64,000 nt of DNA from Microvelia longipes. Its lineage: Eukaryota; Arthropoda; Insecta; Hemiptera; Veliidae. The stretch spans positions 37,203,411-37,267,410 of the forward strand of contig JACMZG010001913.1 in NCBI GenBank assembly GCA_018340805.1, in the 5' to 3' direction. This document shows positions 49,409 to 60,984 of this stretch, in pieces. A program made the translations under genes and the position numbers. The notes under the pieces are model-generated. The model was not told the origin of the DNA. It was given only the letters and a program-made list of their open reading frames with translations, and did no database searches. Position 1 is the first letter of the stretch. Each line of letters starts with the position of its first letter.

Positions 49409-50283
49409 ATACTTAAAGGGAGGATACAACAGTTCTTATCATTATGGGTGACATCATTTTTTGATTTTTCACAATAATTACAATTTCTTGTAAATATTTC
49501 TTTATTTTGTCTTAAATTAAGTAAATGAATTTAAAATAAGTTGTAATTTCTATCTATCTCATATATTTTTGAAATATCTGTGTTGTATAAAGTGATAATG
49601 TGATTGTCACTGAAAAATGCACGCGGTTTGATTGGTGGGGATAATTATGTGCTCCGATAGGAGTGCGGAATCTCTAGTCTAGGAGTGATGAGCTTTCTAG
49701 AGAAGCTCTAATAAGAGTAAGTACCATTTTGGTGCCTACTGGAAACAATCTCACTTCTAGACTCCTTATTACTGTTTTATTCTACCTAAGTACTTTCTCT
49801 TAGTACTAGTCTGTTTGAAATAAGTAAATTGAAAAAGATCTCAATCCTTAATGAAAACAAAATGTATTTTACTTACAAAATGTGCCTGGCATAACCAAGC
49901 TACTCATTTTGCTTGATGCCCAGGCACATTTGCTATTGTATAACAGTTACTTAAACTTACAAACTCTAAGAGTTATGAACAAACCAACAAAATTGTTTTT
50001 CATGTACAATGGACACCACTTAATATGATCATTTTGAGATTTTGTTTTTCATAACAATGAAAACAATAAACACAAAAAAATTATAACTCATAAAAAAATC
50101 TACAAATTCAGCTTTTCTCTTTGCCCGAGTAAAATACTTCTGCTATATTACTCTGTGGTCTGGCATACTTGAAAGAGATTTTAAATTAATAATAAATAAT
50201 TAAAAAAACATTTTAAAAATTTATGTTTTCTCGATTACTTTTTTAAATAAAATTTAAGATAAGAATTTTAAAACATTTAATCC
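49409..50283. other. Intergenic DNA
   Basis: A small imperfect inverted pair AAATGTGCCTGGCAT / GATGCCCAGGCACATTT lies at 49879-49932. No gene recognised. Confidence 0.6.
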
Positions 50284-50590
50284 CATAGAGATATTATTAC
50301 TAGAGGGGCCCTATTGGTTAAATTTTGAAACATTGAAAAAGTACCCTGACAACCTTCGCTAAAAATATAATCAAATAATCAGTACAAAAATACAATAACT
50401 TATGTAGTAGAACACTAAAAATACAAATCAAAACACAACCAATGTGCGGGAAGTCAAAATCCATGGATTTATTGTAACCTTAACCCACTCTTGAAAGAGG
50501 TTACACAGAGCCCCAGAATGATGTTATGGCCCTGCTAAAGTATTGAGATAGGCTATGCCCCCTCTAGTGATATATCTCTATGTTTAATCC
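50276..50590. mobile_element. hAT-like element, family B (copy 2, 8-bp TSD)
   Basis: Element 50284-50582 (299 bp), ends CATAGAGATATTATTACTAG and CTAGTGATATATCTCTATG. Perfect duplication TTTAATCC at 50276-50283 and 50583-50590. Confidence 0.95.
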
Positions 50591-51183
50591 AACTGGTACC
50601 AATTTAAACAGATTATTTGGTAAAATGCATTAGACATCTTATTTCTTATCTAAAAATTCTATAAATTGTTATTCTTTTTCTTTTTGTGGTTTTTTAAAAA
50701 ATATATTGTCAGCAAAATTTATAAAAAAAACCGAAATCTTGATTAAAATAAACTATATTTTATTATAATTTAGTATGCAGGAGTTTTCAACCCAAATGAT
50801 CTCATTAAATGGTTGATAACATTATTTGTGATTATAATTACTGGTGTCCGCTTTAATGTTAATTTATTCATCAAAATCAATTTTGTTGGTTTATAGTATA
50901 ATTATAAAATTAACAGGAAATACGCTTAGGTTTTTTAAAGGATTTCATTGATATAACTTGACTAGTAAGTGCTATATTTCAATGGAGAAAAATAAACTTA
51001 AGGAACTTTATCCTTCCCGTCAATTTGGTCTCTATCCATAGACTTGAAACATTTAAATATTAACTAACCTTAAATTGAATACTGGAGCTAAATCTTGCTT
51101 ACAAGTTACTATAACTTCATACCAAATATTATTCTTCTATATTTTAATGTTCTCCACTATTTTGACTTTAAAAATTGTCTTAA
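50591..51183. other. AT-rich intergenic DNA
   Basis: No coding or repeat structure recognised. Confidence 0.6.
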
Positions 51184-51608
51184 TAATAACAACAAGCAGT
51201 TATTGTGATAATTACAACAAACAAGTAGTTATTGTGTGATATAAACAACAAACAAGCAGTTGTGATAATAACGACAAACATAGTTATTGTGATAAACAAC
51301 ATAACAGTTATTGATAATAACAACATACAACAAACAAGTAGTTATTGTGATAATAACAACAAACAAGTAGTTATTGTGATAATAACGACAAACAAGTAGT
51401 TATTGTGATAATAACAACAAACAAGCAGTTATTGTGATAATAACAATACAAGTTAATTGTGATAATAACCACAACAAGTAGTTTTGTGATAATAACAACA
51501 TAACAAGTAGTTTTGTATAATAAACAAACAAGTAGTTATGTGATAATAATGTGAAACAACATACAAGTAGTTATTGTGATAATAACAACAAACAAGTAGT
51601 TATTGTTG
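51184..51608. repeat. Minisatellite, about 29-bp unit, about 14 copies
   Basis: Unit approximates GTGATAATAACAACAAACAAGTAGTTATT. Copies vary in length by 1-4 bp with many small deletions. Adjacent copies are contiguous with no unique spacers, so it is not a CRISPR array. Confidence 0.92.
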
Positions 51609-52183
51609 CAAACTGCCATGTGTAATAAAATTATGTTGACATAATATTCATATAATTTTTTTTTAATTTACCCATGTATGTTTATTTCTTGATCTATTTT
51701 CACTTGCTTTTTAAATAATATTTGTATAATGAAATAAAAATTAATAAATTTAACAGTTTTCTTTTTTTTTTTTTAATTACCATATTATTAATAGTTGTAT
51801 ACCTAATAGTATGACATAGATAAACAATATTAACATAGATGGTTCACTCCCGAGTGTAGTAGGAACACTCAATTGACAAGTTTTTGTTTATGATTTAAGT
51901 TGGGGCCCTCATCACTAGATTCTTGAAGAGCGCTAGTAGTAAAAATATATTTGCTCTATTCTCTACTAGATTGTACTGTAGTTTTTTTTTTAAATACAAA
52001 CAGTTGCCAATCGTTTTGTAAAATAAAATAAAAGTAAACAAAGATCTATGGTATGGTATTTTTGTTTTCCAAAACTTGGGGCCTCATCACGTGAAGCAGC
52101 ACCATCGTTTTCTTAAAAAAAATAACAATAATTAATTTTCAGTGTTTTAGACTTAAGAAATTTGCTAACTGAATATAACATAT
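51609..52183. other. AT-rich intergenic DNA
   Basis: Poly-T runs at 51760-51775 and 51975-51990. Nothing else seen. Confidence 0.6.
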
Positions 52184-52300
52184 CGGGTTGGCGCAAATGG
52201 ATAAGTAAAGGAAACAAACAAAAAATGAAACTCTGACATTAGAGGTTCAAATCCAAGGGGGGACGACAGTATAGGTGAAGAAGTAAGAGTGAGAAATTAA
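52184..52300 (+). mobile_element. tRNA-like SINE head (third tRNA-derived type)
   Basis: An A-box-like TTGGCGCAAATGGATAAG is followed 40 bp later by a B box GAGGTTCAAATCC (52242-52254). The anticodon region is AT-rich and no acceptor stem forms, so it is a SINE head or tRNA pseudogene rather than a tRNA gene. No second copy seen. Confidence 0.5.
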
Positions 52301-53391
52301 ATTTTTCACTTTTTACCAATTTATACAAAATTCTTATAGAGCTTTCTTGGGATCACTCATCCATCGACTCCTCATCATTCTAGTGCTGAAAAGCAGATGG
52401 AAAGACTTGATTACCCTCAACAGCTCGTTGTTTGGTTGAATAAAAATGTCAGAAATAAAAATGTTTGACAGTTTCACGCTTCCACCACTAGACTGTACTA
52501 CTTGAGCCTCCTGCATCCCGTCAACTATTTTTTTTAAATCTTTAGTAAACCATCTGTGTTAATATTGTTTATCTATGGTATATGAGTTTTGAGAAATCAA
52601 TTTTTAAAAAGGATCAAGTTTTCTGTATAGTTTTAAAAAATAATAGAGTTTTCTCAATATTTTTAAAAGTTGCTGCCACTCTGAGATTGACAGAAGAATA
52701 TAAAATGTCATAATATTATGTAAAAAAAACCCCTCCATGTTTTATTTAAGCCTGAAAAATAAAAAGTTTTTGTTTTGTACCAATGTCTGTCACACATTGT
52801 AACTTTCATCATTAACAGGCAACATGACATTAGGCATAACCGACCCTTGAATTTCAAGTAGTCGCTAAAAGTAGTCCTAACGACCAAACTTTTCTTTTTT
52901 TGACATTTCAAGTCATATCCATAGCATATACTCCCTTAAAATCACTTGGTAATTCTATTCTACTATATAATGCGTTCATTTATTATAAGAATAACAATAA
53001 CCTCTTCAATATTTCTTTATATTTTATCTTATTGTATTCAATGCAATAAATTATTATTGTAATAATAGCATTTGAACAAACTAAAAGGGTTTAAAATATA
53101 TCTAAATTAAAAAATATTAAGATATATCAAGTATTTGAAAAGGTAGATTTTAGTTCTAAAAGATTTTTTAATGAATTATATTTTGATCACTTTGTGTTAA
53201 CAACAGGCTTACTTGGTTAAGCTTTGAAAAGAATGCTATCATTTGGATTATGCTAGATATTTTTTATCATATTATTTATCAGGCATTTTAAGGACATTTA
53301 AAAATATACTATTTTATAAGGATTTAAATACCATTTAAATTAAATAATACATTCTATAAACACTTTAAATTTGTTAATAATAGTCCTCAAT

Positions 53392-53640
53392 ATTATATCC
53401 AGCTCAACATTGCCATCAAAGAGATTAGTATATCAGCTGAAAGTAGCTGGGAAGTCATTCATAGGATACTATTGTAATGGCAATCTTCAGAGGCTCAGCC
53501 TTCCCTATAATTGCCAAGTCTGCAATTGTCAAGAACCCAAAGATCTAGTGCATATTATGTTTCGATGCCCCATTTATCAACCACATAGATCACTGTTTCC
53601 CCAAAACTTTCCATACTACATTAACCATTCTTAATCCTAA
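53392..53640 (+). mobile_element. LINE 3' fragment with zinc-finger C-terminus (second LINE type)
   Basis: Frame 53371-53634 contains RLVYQLKVAGKSFIGYYCNG and then C-x2-C-x9-H-x4-C (CQVCNCQEP...HIMFRC), the pattern at the end of several LINE ORF2 proteins. The surrounding DNA has no start or upstream RT. Different from the family at 7096 and 62430. Confidence 0.6.
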
Positions 53641-53926
53641 TAATTCCTTCCTTGCTCTCAATATCTATAACTTTTTCCATCATCTGTTTCTCTTAAGACC
53701 CTTTTGTCTAAAAGAATGCAGTTTCGTCTCAATTACCTTGTATGTGTCATCTCATCTCCAATCCATAATTTAATTTACAACTGCTTTTTTGAAGTTATTT
53801 ATAATTTAGATAATATATTCATTCATATTATAAGCTTAACCCTTAAGCCCCCCTATAATTTTTTGTTCAAAAACCATCCCTGAAGACTGCATCTCAATAT
53901 CTTTCTTAGTCTTAGGAAAAAATAGT

Positions 53927-54055
53927 GAATAGGTCCTAATTAATACAAAAAAAACTAATTTTGCCGAGCTTTTGATATAATTTAATCTTTTTCAAGGCTT
54001 TATATATTGAAAGCTCGGGAAAATTAGTTTTTTTTGTATTAATTAGGACCTATTC
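53927..54055. repeat. Long hairpin, arms about 50 bp
   Basis: GAATAGGTCCTAATTAATAC pairs with GTATTAATTAGGACCTATTC. Pairing continues through AAAAAAAACTAATTTTGCCGAGCTTT to a loop of about 25 bp. It may be the paired ends of a deleted element; CACCCTGTATA at 54147, common in insect inverted-repeat elements, lies nearby. Confidence 0.85.
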
Positions 54056-54059
54056 CTCC

Positions 54060-55167
54060 TCAAAAGCTTGAATATTTAAAATAGTGTTTATTTTTTTGAC
54101 CCTATAAAAATTTTTTTGAAAAAATAGTGGGACTTTCTAGTGAAACACCCTGTATATGAACCAATATGTATGTACGAGATTTTGTTCCTAAGACATTTCT
54201 ATGGGACACAATAACCATCGAAAACTTTTTTGGATCGGAAGGAAAATTAAACTTAAACTTTATTAGTAACATGGGGGATTTGACAAAGTTAATTAACTCA
54301 AATTATTTCCATAAGGCACAATTTTATGTGTTTTTAGTTAAACTGTGTGTTCTTTAGAATAAATAAACTCATATATCATCTTCAATTTATAAAAGTCAGT
54401 TAATATAAAAATACCTTAGGAAAGGATAAGATAGTGGTGGGAGGTAACAGATTTCAGCTGTCTATTAGCACAATAAAGTTTTAGAAAAATGTCAAAAGAT
54501 CACATAAGTGTTAGAAGTTATTGGATCGAACTGAAGTATTGGAATACACAACTCAGTAAAGACAAAGTCTTCTTCAATTATCAGCAGTAGTTGAGTTTTA
54601 TTGTTTGACCCATGTCTGCTAATAATTTGAATACCCTAATACTGTAACAGTATCCCACTTACAAAACTAATTCTCAACTTCAGCCACCCACCTACAAGGT
54701 AAGCTAACACAGGGAGGTGTGGCCGCTGAGAGGCCAAAGACCTAGTTTCATTACTTATAAGGTTTTTTTAAGTTGTTGATGTCAATTGTTTCAACTTTTG
54801 GAGGTACAAATCGAATCAGAGGGATAATAAAAATGAATAATAATTATTTTGTTATAATATATTTTTAATTATACAAACAAATAACTTATAATTAATAACA
54901 TTTAAATAAATGATTACTTTTTTTAAAAAATTAAAAGGTACACTTATGTATTTCAAAGAATCAGTTGATACAGACGGACTTTTGTTTTTCCCTTAATATT
55001 AATAAGTATAGCAGTTTTCAGTTGACTAAATATGTTTACTAATTTTATTAAATTATTTTTGTAACGTTGCATTTTTATAAGTGAAAGGTGCAGATTATTA
55101 AATTGTGCGTTTTAGTAGGCTTTTCTTGTCAATTCAAAAGCCCTACTAAGTTAAAAAATATAAGGAA
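54060..55167. other. Intergenic DNA
   Basis: 54166-54357 is open but shares the TTTTGTTCCTAAGACATTTC-type sequence with 58765-58800, so it is a dispersed repeat. Rest AT-rich. Confidence 0.5.
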
Positions 55168-55300
55168 ATGTGCACTCTCGCTTTATGTATTATTGTGATT
55201 CTGAGTATTGCCGAACTCGGTTTTAGCTGTTCCTATATATTTATTTCTACTTCTGATAGATGCATCTTGGACAGCCCTAAGCTGATAGATAAAATTGAAG
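55168..55300 (+). CDS. Candidate first exon of a small secreted cysteine-rich protein (unrecognised)
   Basis: ATG at 55168 opens a frame whose first ~21 residues look like a signal peptide: MCTLALCIIVILSIAELGFS, then C. Mature-like sequence with cysteines follows (CSYIFISTSDRCILDSPKL). A good donor G|GTAATT ends the exon at 55300 in phase 1. Without splicing the frame stops after 47 codons. A cysteine-rich open exon downstream at 60496-60633 could be its end, but the phases do not join directly, so at least one more exon would be needed. The ADO gene lies between on the other strand. No family recognised. Confidence 0.3.
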
Positions 55301-55813
55301 GTAATTATTAAATAGATTTTTGTGATAAGTCTTATATAGATCAAGGATAATTTTTAAATTCAATCAGGATGTGCCTTCATATTTGTTCTGTATTTTAATT
55401 TTTACACAAGCCTATCGTTACTTCCTTAATCCTGTCTTGGAGATGGCAAAGAAAAAATGTTGAAGGATGGTTAGGCATTAGGCAAACCAAAGTGACCCTC
55501 CTGATGTTGCAACAAGAGAATATGCCTAAAAATATTAAAAAACACGGCACAGCTTGTTACTGATTGTGCATGCTATTGGTCTAGTGCATTAGCTGCACAT
55601 TTATAATTCATAGGCAAACCTAACTCTTAAAAGGTTTTCCCATTGTAGTTTATAAAAATTTAATTTGATCCCAGGCTCGTGCTTTATACGACCAAAAGAT
55701 ATAGGATAGGCACTGCCATCTCTATGAACCTCATCTCTATACAATTGAATCAAATTGTCCGCTATCTTCCAGTTGGTTAAACTAAAGTCCCACTGTAATA
55801 TTACTATAAATTA
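55301..55813. other. Spacer before ADO
   Basis: No element recognised; includes the 3' flank of ADO on the minus strand. Confidence 0.5.
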
Positions 55814-56500
55814 TTAGGATAAATTATCTTGCTCGAGAGGTGGGCCTAAATATGGAGCCCAATCAGTCCAAAAATCTTCATGTCTTAAAGTTCTCTTAAG
55901 TATCACATTACCATCGGAATTAATTCCTTCTTCGGCATAATAATGACAAAGACGAGGTTTGCCATCGACCATAGAATGATAAGGCGGTGCAAGAACATCA
56001 ACAAATGCAGCCGGACCTCCTACAGTCGTTATTTCATGGATATTACGTGAGAAATGTTTGAGCAGTATAGCATCATCTTTATGACTAACTTCAATATCCT
56101 GTTCTGGTTTAACAATTAAACTATCACTACATAAAGGATTGTTGTCTTCTGTTAATGAGTAACTTCTAATCTTAACTTTACCATGAACTACTTTAAGAAC
56201 ACCATGCATTAAAGGATGATCGTGCAAAGGAATATAGCTGCCGTCTCTTAAAACAAACATATTAATAGTGAAATCAGTTCCTTCTAAAATATCGACGTAT
56301 GTAACAGGTGCTATATTCTTGTTACCTTGCTCAACAGGTCGCTCCAACAACTCGTAGTCTAAAGTCACATCTTCCGATGTTATTTTATTCATAAGAGCGT
56401 GAAGCTTGCTCAAATTATTTTCAAATTTTTCACCGGAATGCGGAGTTTTACCGAACGTAATTACTGCTTGTCTTTTGATAGCTTCCATGGCTCGCCTCAT
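55814..56500 (-). CDS. ADO: 2-aminoethanethiol (cysteamine) dioxygenase, PCO/ADO family, single exon
   Basis: The product has 228 residues, somewhat shorter than vertebrate ADO (about 270). The family is a non-haem Fe(II) thiol dioxygenase with a cupin fold. It oxidises cysteamine to hypotaurine and N-terminal cysteines of proteins, the latter acting as an oxygen sensor. The three iron-binding histidines are visible as H93 and H95 (PLHDHP) and H155 (NIHEI). The conserved MHGVLKVVHGKV, DVLAPPYH and HYYAE segments also match. Start: M1 (MRRAMEA) at 56500; M5 is an alternative four residues later. There is no intron and the frame is intact. The nearest features are family B elements (56691 onward). 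Nothing in the sequence shows regulation. Confidence 0.95.
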   Translation of the reverse strand: MRRAMEAIKRQAVITFGKTPHSGEKFENNLSKLHALMNKITSEDVTLDYELLERPVEQGNKNIAPVTYVDILEGTDFTINMFVLRDGSYIPLHDHPLMHGVLKVVHGKVKIRSYSLTEDNNPLCSDSLIVKPEQDIEVSHKDDAILLKHFSRNIHEITTVGGPAAFVDVLAPPYHSMVDGKPRLCHYYAEEGINSDGNVILKRTLRHEDFWTDWAPYLGPPLEQDNLS

Positions 56501-56690
56501 TTAAACCTTAATTTACATTATTAAACACTAAACAAGATATAAAAAATTAACACAATTAGAATTTTTTTGAAAAAATTAACTAAAATGTTTGATTGCCTTC
56601 CTTTTGTTATTGTTTTAGGGGTTGAGACTTGCTGTTAAAAGTAACTTTGAAATCTCAAGCACAATTATTCCTAGAGTAACATGTATTTCT

Positions 56691-56990
56691 CATAGAGATA
56701 AGTATAACTAGATGGGTTGAGTTTTGAAACCTCGAAAAAGTAACCTAAACACTTCCGACGATTAATATAACGATAAAATAAACAGCATACAATTACCGTA
56801 ACTTATATGATATTACAAACGAAACAAAACACAAATAATGTGTGGCAAGCAGACGGCAATTGATTTATTATAACCTTAACTCAACTACTTTTAGAGAAGG
56901 TTTCGAAGAAATTACACAGAGCCCCCGAGTGCCTCAAAAAATGTTTCAAGCCTCAGGATGTATTTAGAAGGGTTATGCCATATCTCTATA
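56691..56990. mobile_element. hAT-like element, family B (copy 3, older)
   Basis: Left CATAGAGATAAGTATAACTAG, right GCCATATCTCTATA. It contains TTTTGAAACCTCGAAAAAGTAACC and ACACAGAGCCCCCGAGTGCC. No clear target duplication. It lies about 190 bp upstream of the ADO start codon. Confidence 0.85.
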
Positions 56991-57275
56991 TCTTTTTCGG
57001 GTAGCCTGCAGAGTGTACGTTTATATTATGGATTTTTTTTCTTTTTTTTTTCTTTTTTTTAAGATAGTAACCCTATCTAAAAAGCATTTATTTTATCACA
57101 TGCCCCATTTAAAATATTACGTGTGTTATTAGATAAACACTTCAAAAAAGGACGTGAATTTTAAATATATTATGGATCTTGAATAAAGAATATGTTATAC
57201 TATTCAAGATCGTTGATTTTAATAGACATTGTAGAGTTGTAGAAAAACATAAGATAGACGTTTAGGCCTTATTTG

Positions 57276-57594
57276 GTTATATGCATAGAGATCTACACTA
57301 AAGGGGGCATAGCATATCTTAATTCATTGAGAGACCTGAAAAATTTTTTTGGGGCTCTCAGGGGCTCATTGTAACCTCATTGAAACCTCCTTCAAAAGTG
57401 ATTTAATGATATAATAAATCAACTGTTTTTGGCTTCCCGGACATTATCTGTGTTTTAATATGTATTTTTAACGTTTTACTACGTAACTTGATTCTGTTTA
57501 TTTGATTATCTCGAAGGTTGTCAGATTATTTTTTCGATGTTTCAAAATTCAACCAATAGGGCCTCTCTAGTACTGATATCTCTATGGTTATATG
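57276..57594. mobile_element. hAT-like element, family B (copy 4, 8-bp TSD)
   Basis: Element 57284-57586 (303 bp), ends CATAGAGATCTACACTA and CTGATATCTCTATG. Perfect duplication GTTATATG at 57276-57283 and 57587-57594. Confidence 0.95.
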
Positions 57595-58261
57595 TATGTA
57601 CTATGCCCGAAACTATGTAATAGTTAACCTGTATCTTATCAGCTGATGTTAATCAGGAGCCCTTTATTTAGAGAAGTTTAACCAGAGTATCGTTCAAATA
57701 GATGTCAGGTTAAATATCTTAAATATCTTAGGTTCATTGCTTATTTATCTCCTACAATAAGCGAGGAAGAAGCATTTGGACAAAAATAAATATGAAGCCC
57801 ATTTTTCATTACATGTTCGCGTTTCTGCACCTAAAGATTTCAAAAATTAAAAAATGTGCAGATATTATGATGTGCTCAAACATGTTAATGTGTGTTTGTA
57901 TGTGCTCAAACGTCAACGTTTGATGAAAAAACTTAGTGCTACGTTCTTTGCTAACGCAATGCTTCCTCCTCTTTTTAAAGGAGGTGTATGGGATGCAATC
58001 ATTTTTTAAATTTAGCGGGATAAAAAGAGCTTTTATACCGCCAAAATATCCTATATAAATATATCTTAATATTAACTAAAATACATGATCATAATAATAT
58101 TTATCATTGTAAAATATTAAACTTATTACAAGATTAATATGTACTATATTAAAATATAAATTAACTCAAGGTTGGCTAACCTGACTATTACTTACGCCGC
58201 CGGTAAGCTATGTCGGTAAGCCTGAAAAATAACTCTCTTTTGTTAGTCATTATTTCATTTG
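57595..58261. other. Intergenic DNA
   Basis: A short inverted ACTTACGCCGCCGGTAAG / GTCGGTAAGCC block near 58192-58220 is the only structure seen. Confidence 0.5.
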
Positions 58262-58502
58262 CATAGATATGTATTACTAGAGAAGGTATAGCCTATCTCA
58301 ATCAATTGAGTGGCCTAAAACATCATTTAGTCTCCAAGAGTTCATTTTTTGTGAGTAGATTTATATTTTATACGTTTTAGTATATAAGTTACTTTATCAT
58401 TGTTCTGTTAATTTGATTATATTGATAGTCAGAGTTGGTCAGGTTACTTTTTTGATGTTTCAAAATTCAACCAATAAGGCCCCTCTAGTCATACATCTCT
58501 AT
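58262..58502. mobile_element. hAT-like element, family B (copy 5, internally deleted)
   Basis: Left CATAGATATGTATTACTAGAG, right GGCCCCTCTAGTCATACATC. Only 241 bp; the middle block with TTCGGCTTCCCG is missing. Confidence 0.8.
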
Positions 58503-59072
58503 AATAATTTACATCTGTTTGGGCGATTTCTTTTAAATGCAGTTTTTCATTTGCGGTTATTATTTATGTTGTTGTGCAGTCTTTTTAATTATAATGTATA
58601 TAGGTATGTACTAGATCTTGTTCCTAATAAATTTCAAAATTAAAATTACTCATAAAGAGTACGTATACTATTTGTATTAAAAAAAGAGAACATTCTATTT
58701 CAATGTATTTACTTCTTTGTAGAAGACCTGTGTTCTTCTACAAATAAAATGATTCATATTCTTTGTATAAGATTTTGCCCCAAGACGATTCCATGAAACA
58801 TAGTAACTATCGAAGGTTATGCCCAATCGAAATGAAACTTGACCATATAATGTCCTGAGCCCAAATTGTTTAAATGCGTGTGACGTCATTACCCACAGTA
58901 ATCACTAAAAAACTCGAAAAAGTTGTATCGCGTTGAAATTTAATTTGCATAAACTACAATATGTAAGGATATCATCTAGTACAAACTTTAATGAAATTAT
59001 CAGTATTAGTTCTGATTTTATCGATTAAAATAATTTTATGCAAACAAGTCACGGTTGTTTACTATGATTACG

Positions 59073-59408
59073 TTTGCGAGCATAGAGATATATACTAGAG
59101 GGAGCATAGCCTATCTTAATACATTGAGAGGCCTGAAACATTTTTAGTGGGGCTCTCAGGGGCTCTGTGTAACTTCATTGAAACCTCCTCCAATAGGGAG
59201 TTAAGGTTATAATTAATCAATTGTTTTCGGCTTCCCGCAGATTGTTTGTGTTGTGATTTATATTTTAAACATTCTACTATATAATTTACTGTTTATTTGT
59301 TCTGTTTATTTGATGATAATGATAATCGAATGTGGTCAGGTTACTTTTTCAATGTTTCAAAATTCAACCAATAAGGCCCCTCTAGTATTATATCTCTATG
59401 TTTGCGAG
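59073..59408. mobile_element. hAT-like element, family B (copy 6, 8-bp TSD)
   Basis: Element 59081-59400 (320 bp), ends CATAGAGATATATACTAGAG and CTCTAGTATTATATCTCTATG. Perfect duplication TTTGCGAG at 59073-59080 and 59401-59408. Confidence 0.95.
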
Positions 59409-59454
59409 TGTGAACCAATCCGTTTGTAAATTCTTTGATGCGTGTTTAAATATA

Positions 59455-59640
59455 AAAAATCGGGTACGGGGTATCTCGAAACTTTTCCTCACAACATCGG
59501 ATCCAAATTTATACTGCAAAAAATCTTCGGACTCGTTTCGCTCGCCCTCATATAATAAATTGATTCGTTTTATTTCCAGCGTTCACCCATTTATACACTG
59601 ACCTCGCTCGATTCTGCTCAAGCTTTTATGACAAAAAAAA
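59455..59640. repeat. Family F terminal fragment
   Basis: AAAAAATCGGGTACGGGGTA and TCTTCGGACTCGTTTCGCTCG match the right part of the copy at 27717-27975. Confidence 0.65.
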
Positions 59641-60495
59641 TTGGTTAAGTTAATTTTCTAACGAGAGTATCTGATCCAACGTATTACTTAAGTGAATCGC
59701 AACCATCATATTATTAGACCATCGCTAAAGCAGAAGTTTAAGAAACAATTTCCTTGCTTTAGTTTATCAATTTATCTATTTCTCAATGTAAATTGTGTAT
59801 TCAACCAATAATTAAACACTGTGTTGTTTAAGTATAGCTAATAAGCTTCGTTTTTTTAATAACTAAGCATCAACTTCAAATAAGTGCAAGTAAGATTTGA
59901 AATTCCCATGAAAGTATGTAAAAAGTTTACTTAAACTACAACTTATAATCTACCGTAGACAACAGCTGGTTTTTTCATAGGGTTTTTGCAATTATAGTTA
60001 ATTTAATAATTAATTAACAAGCATAAATGTAAATTGTTAAAACAGTATAGTAAATACAGTAATCAATTAATAAGCATACTTGTAGTTTGTAAAATCAATA
60101 TAGTAAATACAGTGGTGATTTGGGTGGTTTATTATAATTTTCTCCAGCATATTTCTTAAAAAATGAAACAATTGATAATTTAACAATATAATTTATTCAA
60201 AATGGGAATAGTGAGAACAAATGTTATAATTATTTTTAATAAAACATATCATGGAGAGCAGGAAGACCTCATGACAGATCACATTAAAACTCATCAGTGC
60301 TCATATGATATTGAAATTATCTATCCCTACTGACTATTACCATTGTTCAGCTGAAAAGTAATACCCATTTGAATAAATAATTCACTAACAAATTAAACAG
60401 TCTAAAATTGAAAACTAAATCAGTATTTTGTTGTCTATTTTTTTCTATAACCTTTGAATTAACGTTTGACATATTTAGCTCGTTGTTATTTCCAG
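59641..60495. other. AT-rich intergenic DNA
   Basis: A direct repeat of ATAGTAAATACAGT occurs at 60047 and 60100. No gene recognised. Confidence 0.5.
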
Positions 60496-60633
60496 TTCAA
60501 AAAAACAAACTGCAACGGAAACGAAATTAAAGGAGCTTATTGTTGCGTCCTTCATAAAAAACATCCTAATATTAACTTTGCAGACTTAATTCCTTCAACT
60601 GGTTTTTCTTGTTGGATTAAAAAAGTAAAGTAA
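60496..60633 (+). CDS. Candidate terminal exon of a cysteine-rich protein (unrecognised)
   Basis: After a good acceptor (TTGTTATTTCCAG) the frame runs 45 codons to TAA at 60631. The peptide contains TNCNGNEIKGAYCCVLHKKH and ends GFSCWIKKVK, four cysteines in 45 residues. The spacing suggests a disulfide-rich secreted peptide. The codons are open only in this frame from the acceptor. It may belong with 55168-55300. The family is unknown and chance cannot be excluded. Confidence 0.3.
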   Translation, partial: FKKTNCNGNEIKGAYCCVLHKKHPNINFADLIPSTGFSCWIKKVK

Positions 60634-60984
60634 TAAATTCTCAGAGCATTCATTAGTTTAGTTATACCCTTGATCTTGAAACAGATCTGTGCGTTGGTTC
60701 TCGATTTTATCGTGTTATCAATGAAATGCGTTTGTGATAAGAATTCGCATTTTTATCATTTGTGAAATGACTGCAAGGAAAACCATCTGTTAGTTATTTT
60801 TCTTTCGCTTAGTGATTTGCTTTACATTGTATTTTTAATTAGCGATTTAATAATAATTGTTCGGGTACTATTACTTACCAAATTACTTATAATTTCGATA
60901 CCACATTGGGTGGCTTGAAAAATTCTAGACGAGTTTCTAATGCAATGTTTACTTAACAGTTTATTTCTTATGTTTACTTCTTAC

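Noticed and set aside
51184..51608. CRISPR-like regular repeat array
   Set aside because: Units are contiguous with no unique spacers and the DNA is eukaryotic; it is a minisatellite.
52184..52300. A functional tRNA gene
   Set aside because: A and B boxes are present but the acceptor and anticodon stems do not form convincingly.
59398..59601. 67-codon frame containing VCKFFDACLN as a cysteine-rich exon
   Set aside because: Its start lies in the end of a hAT-like element and its target duplication, and the rest is family F repeat.
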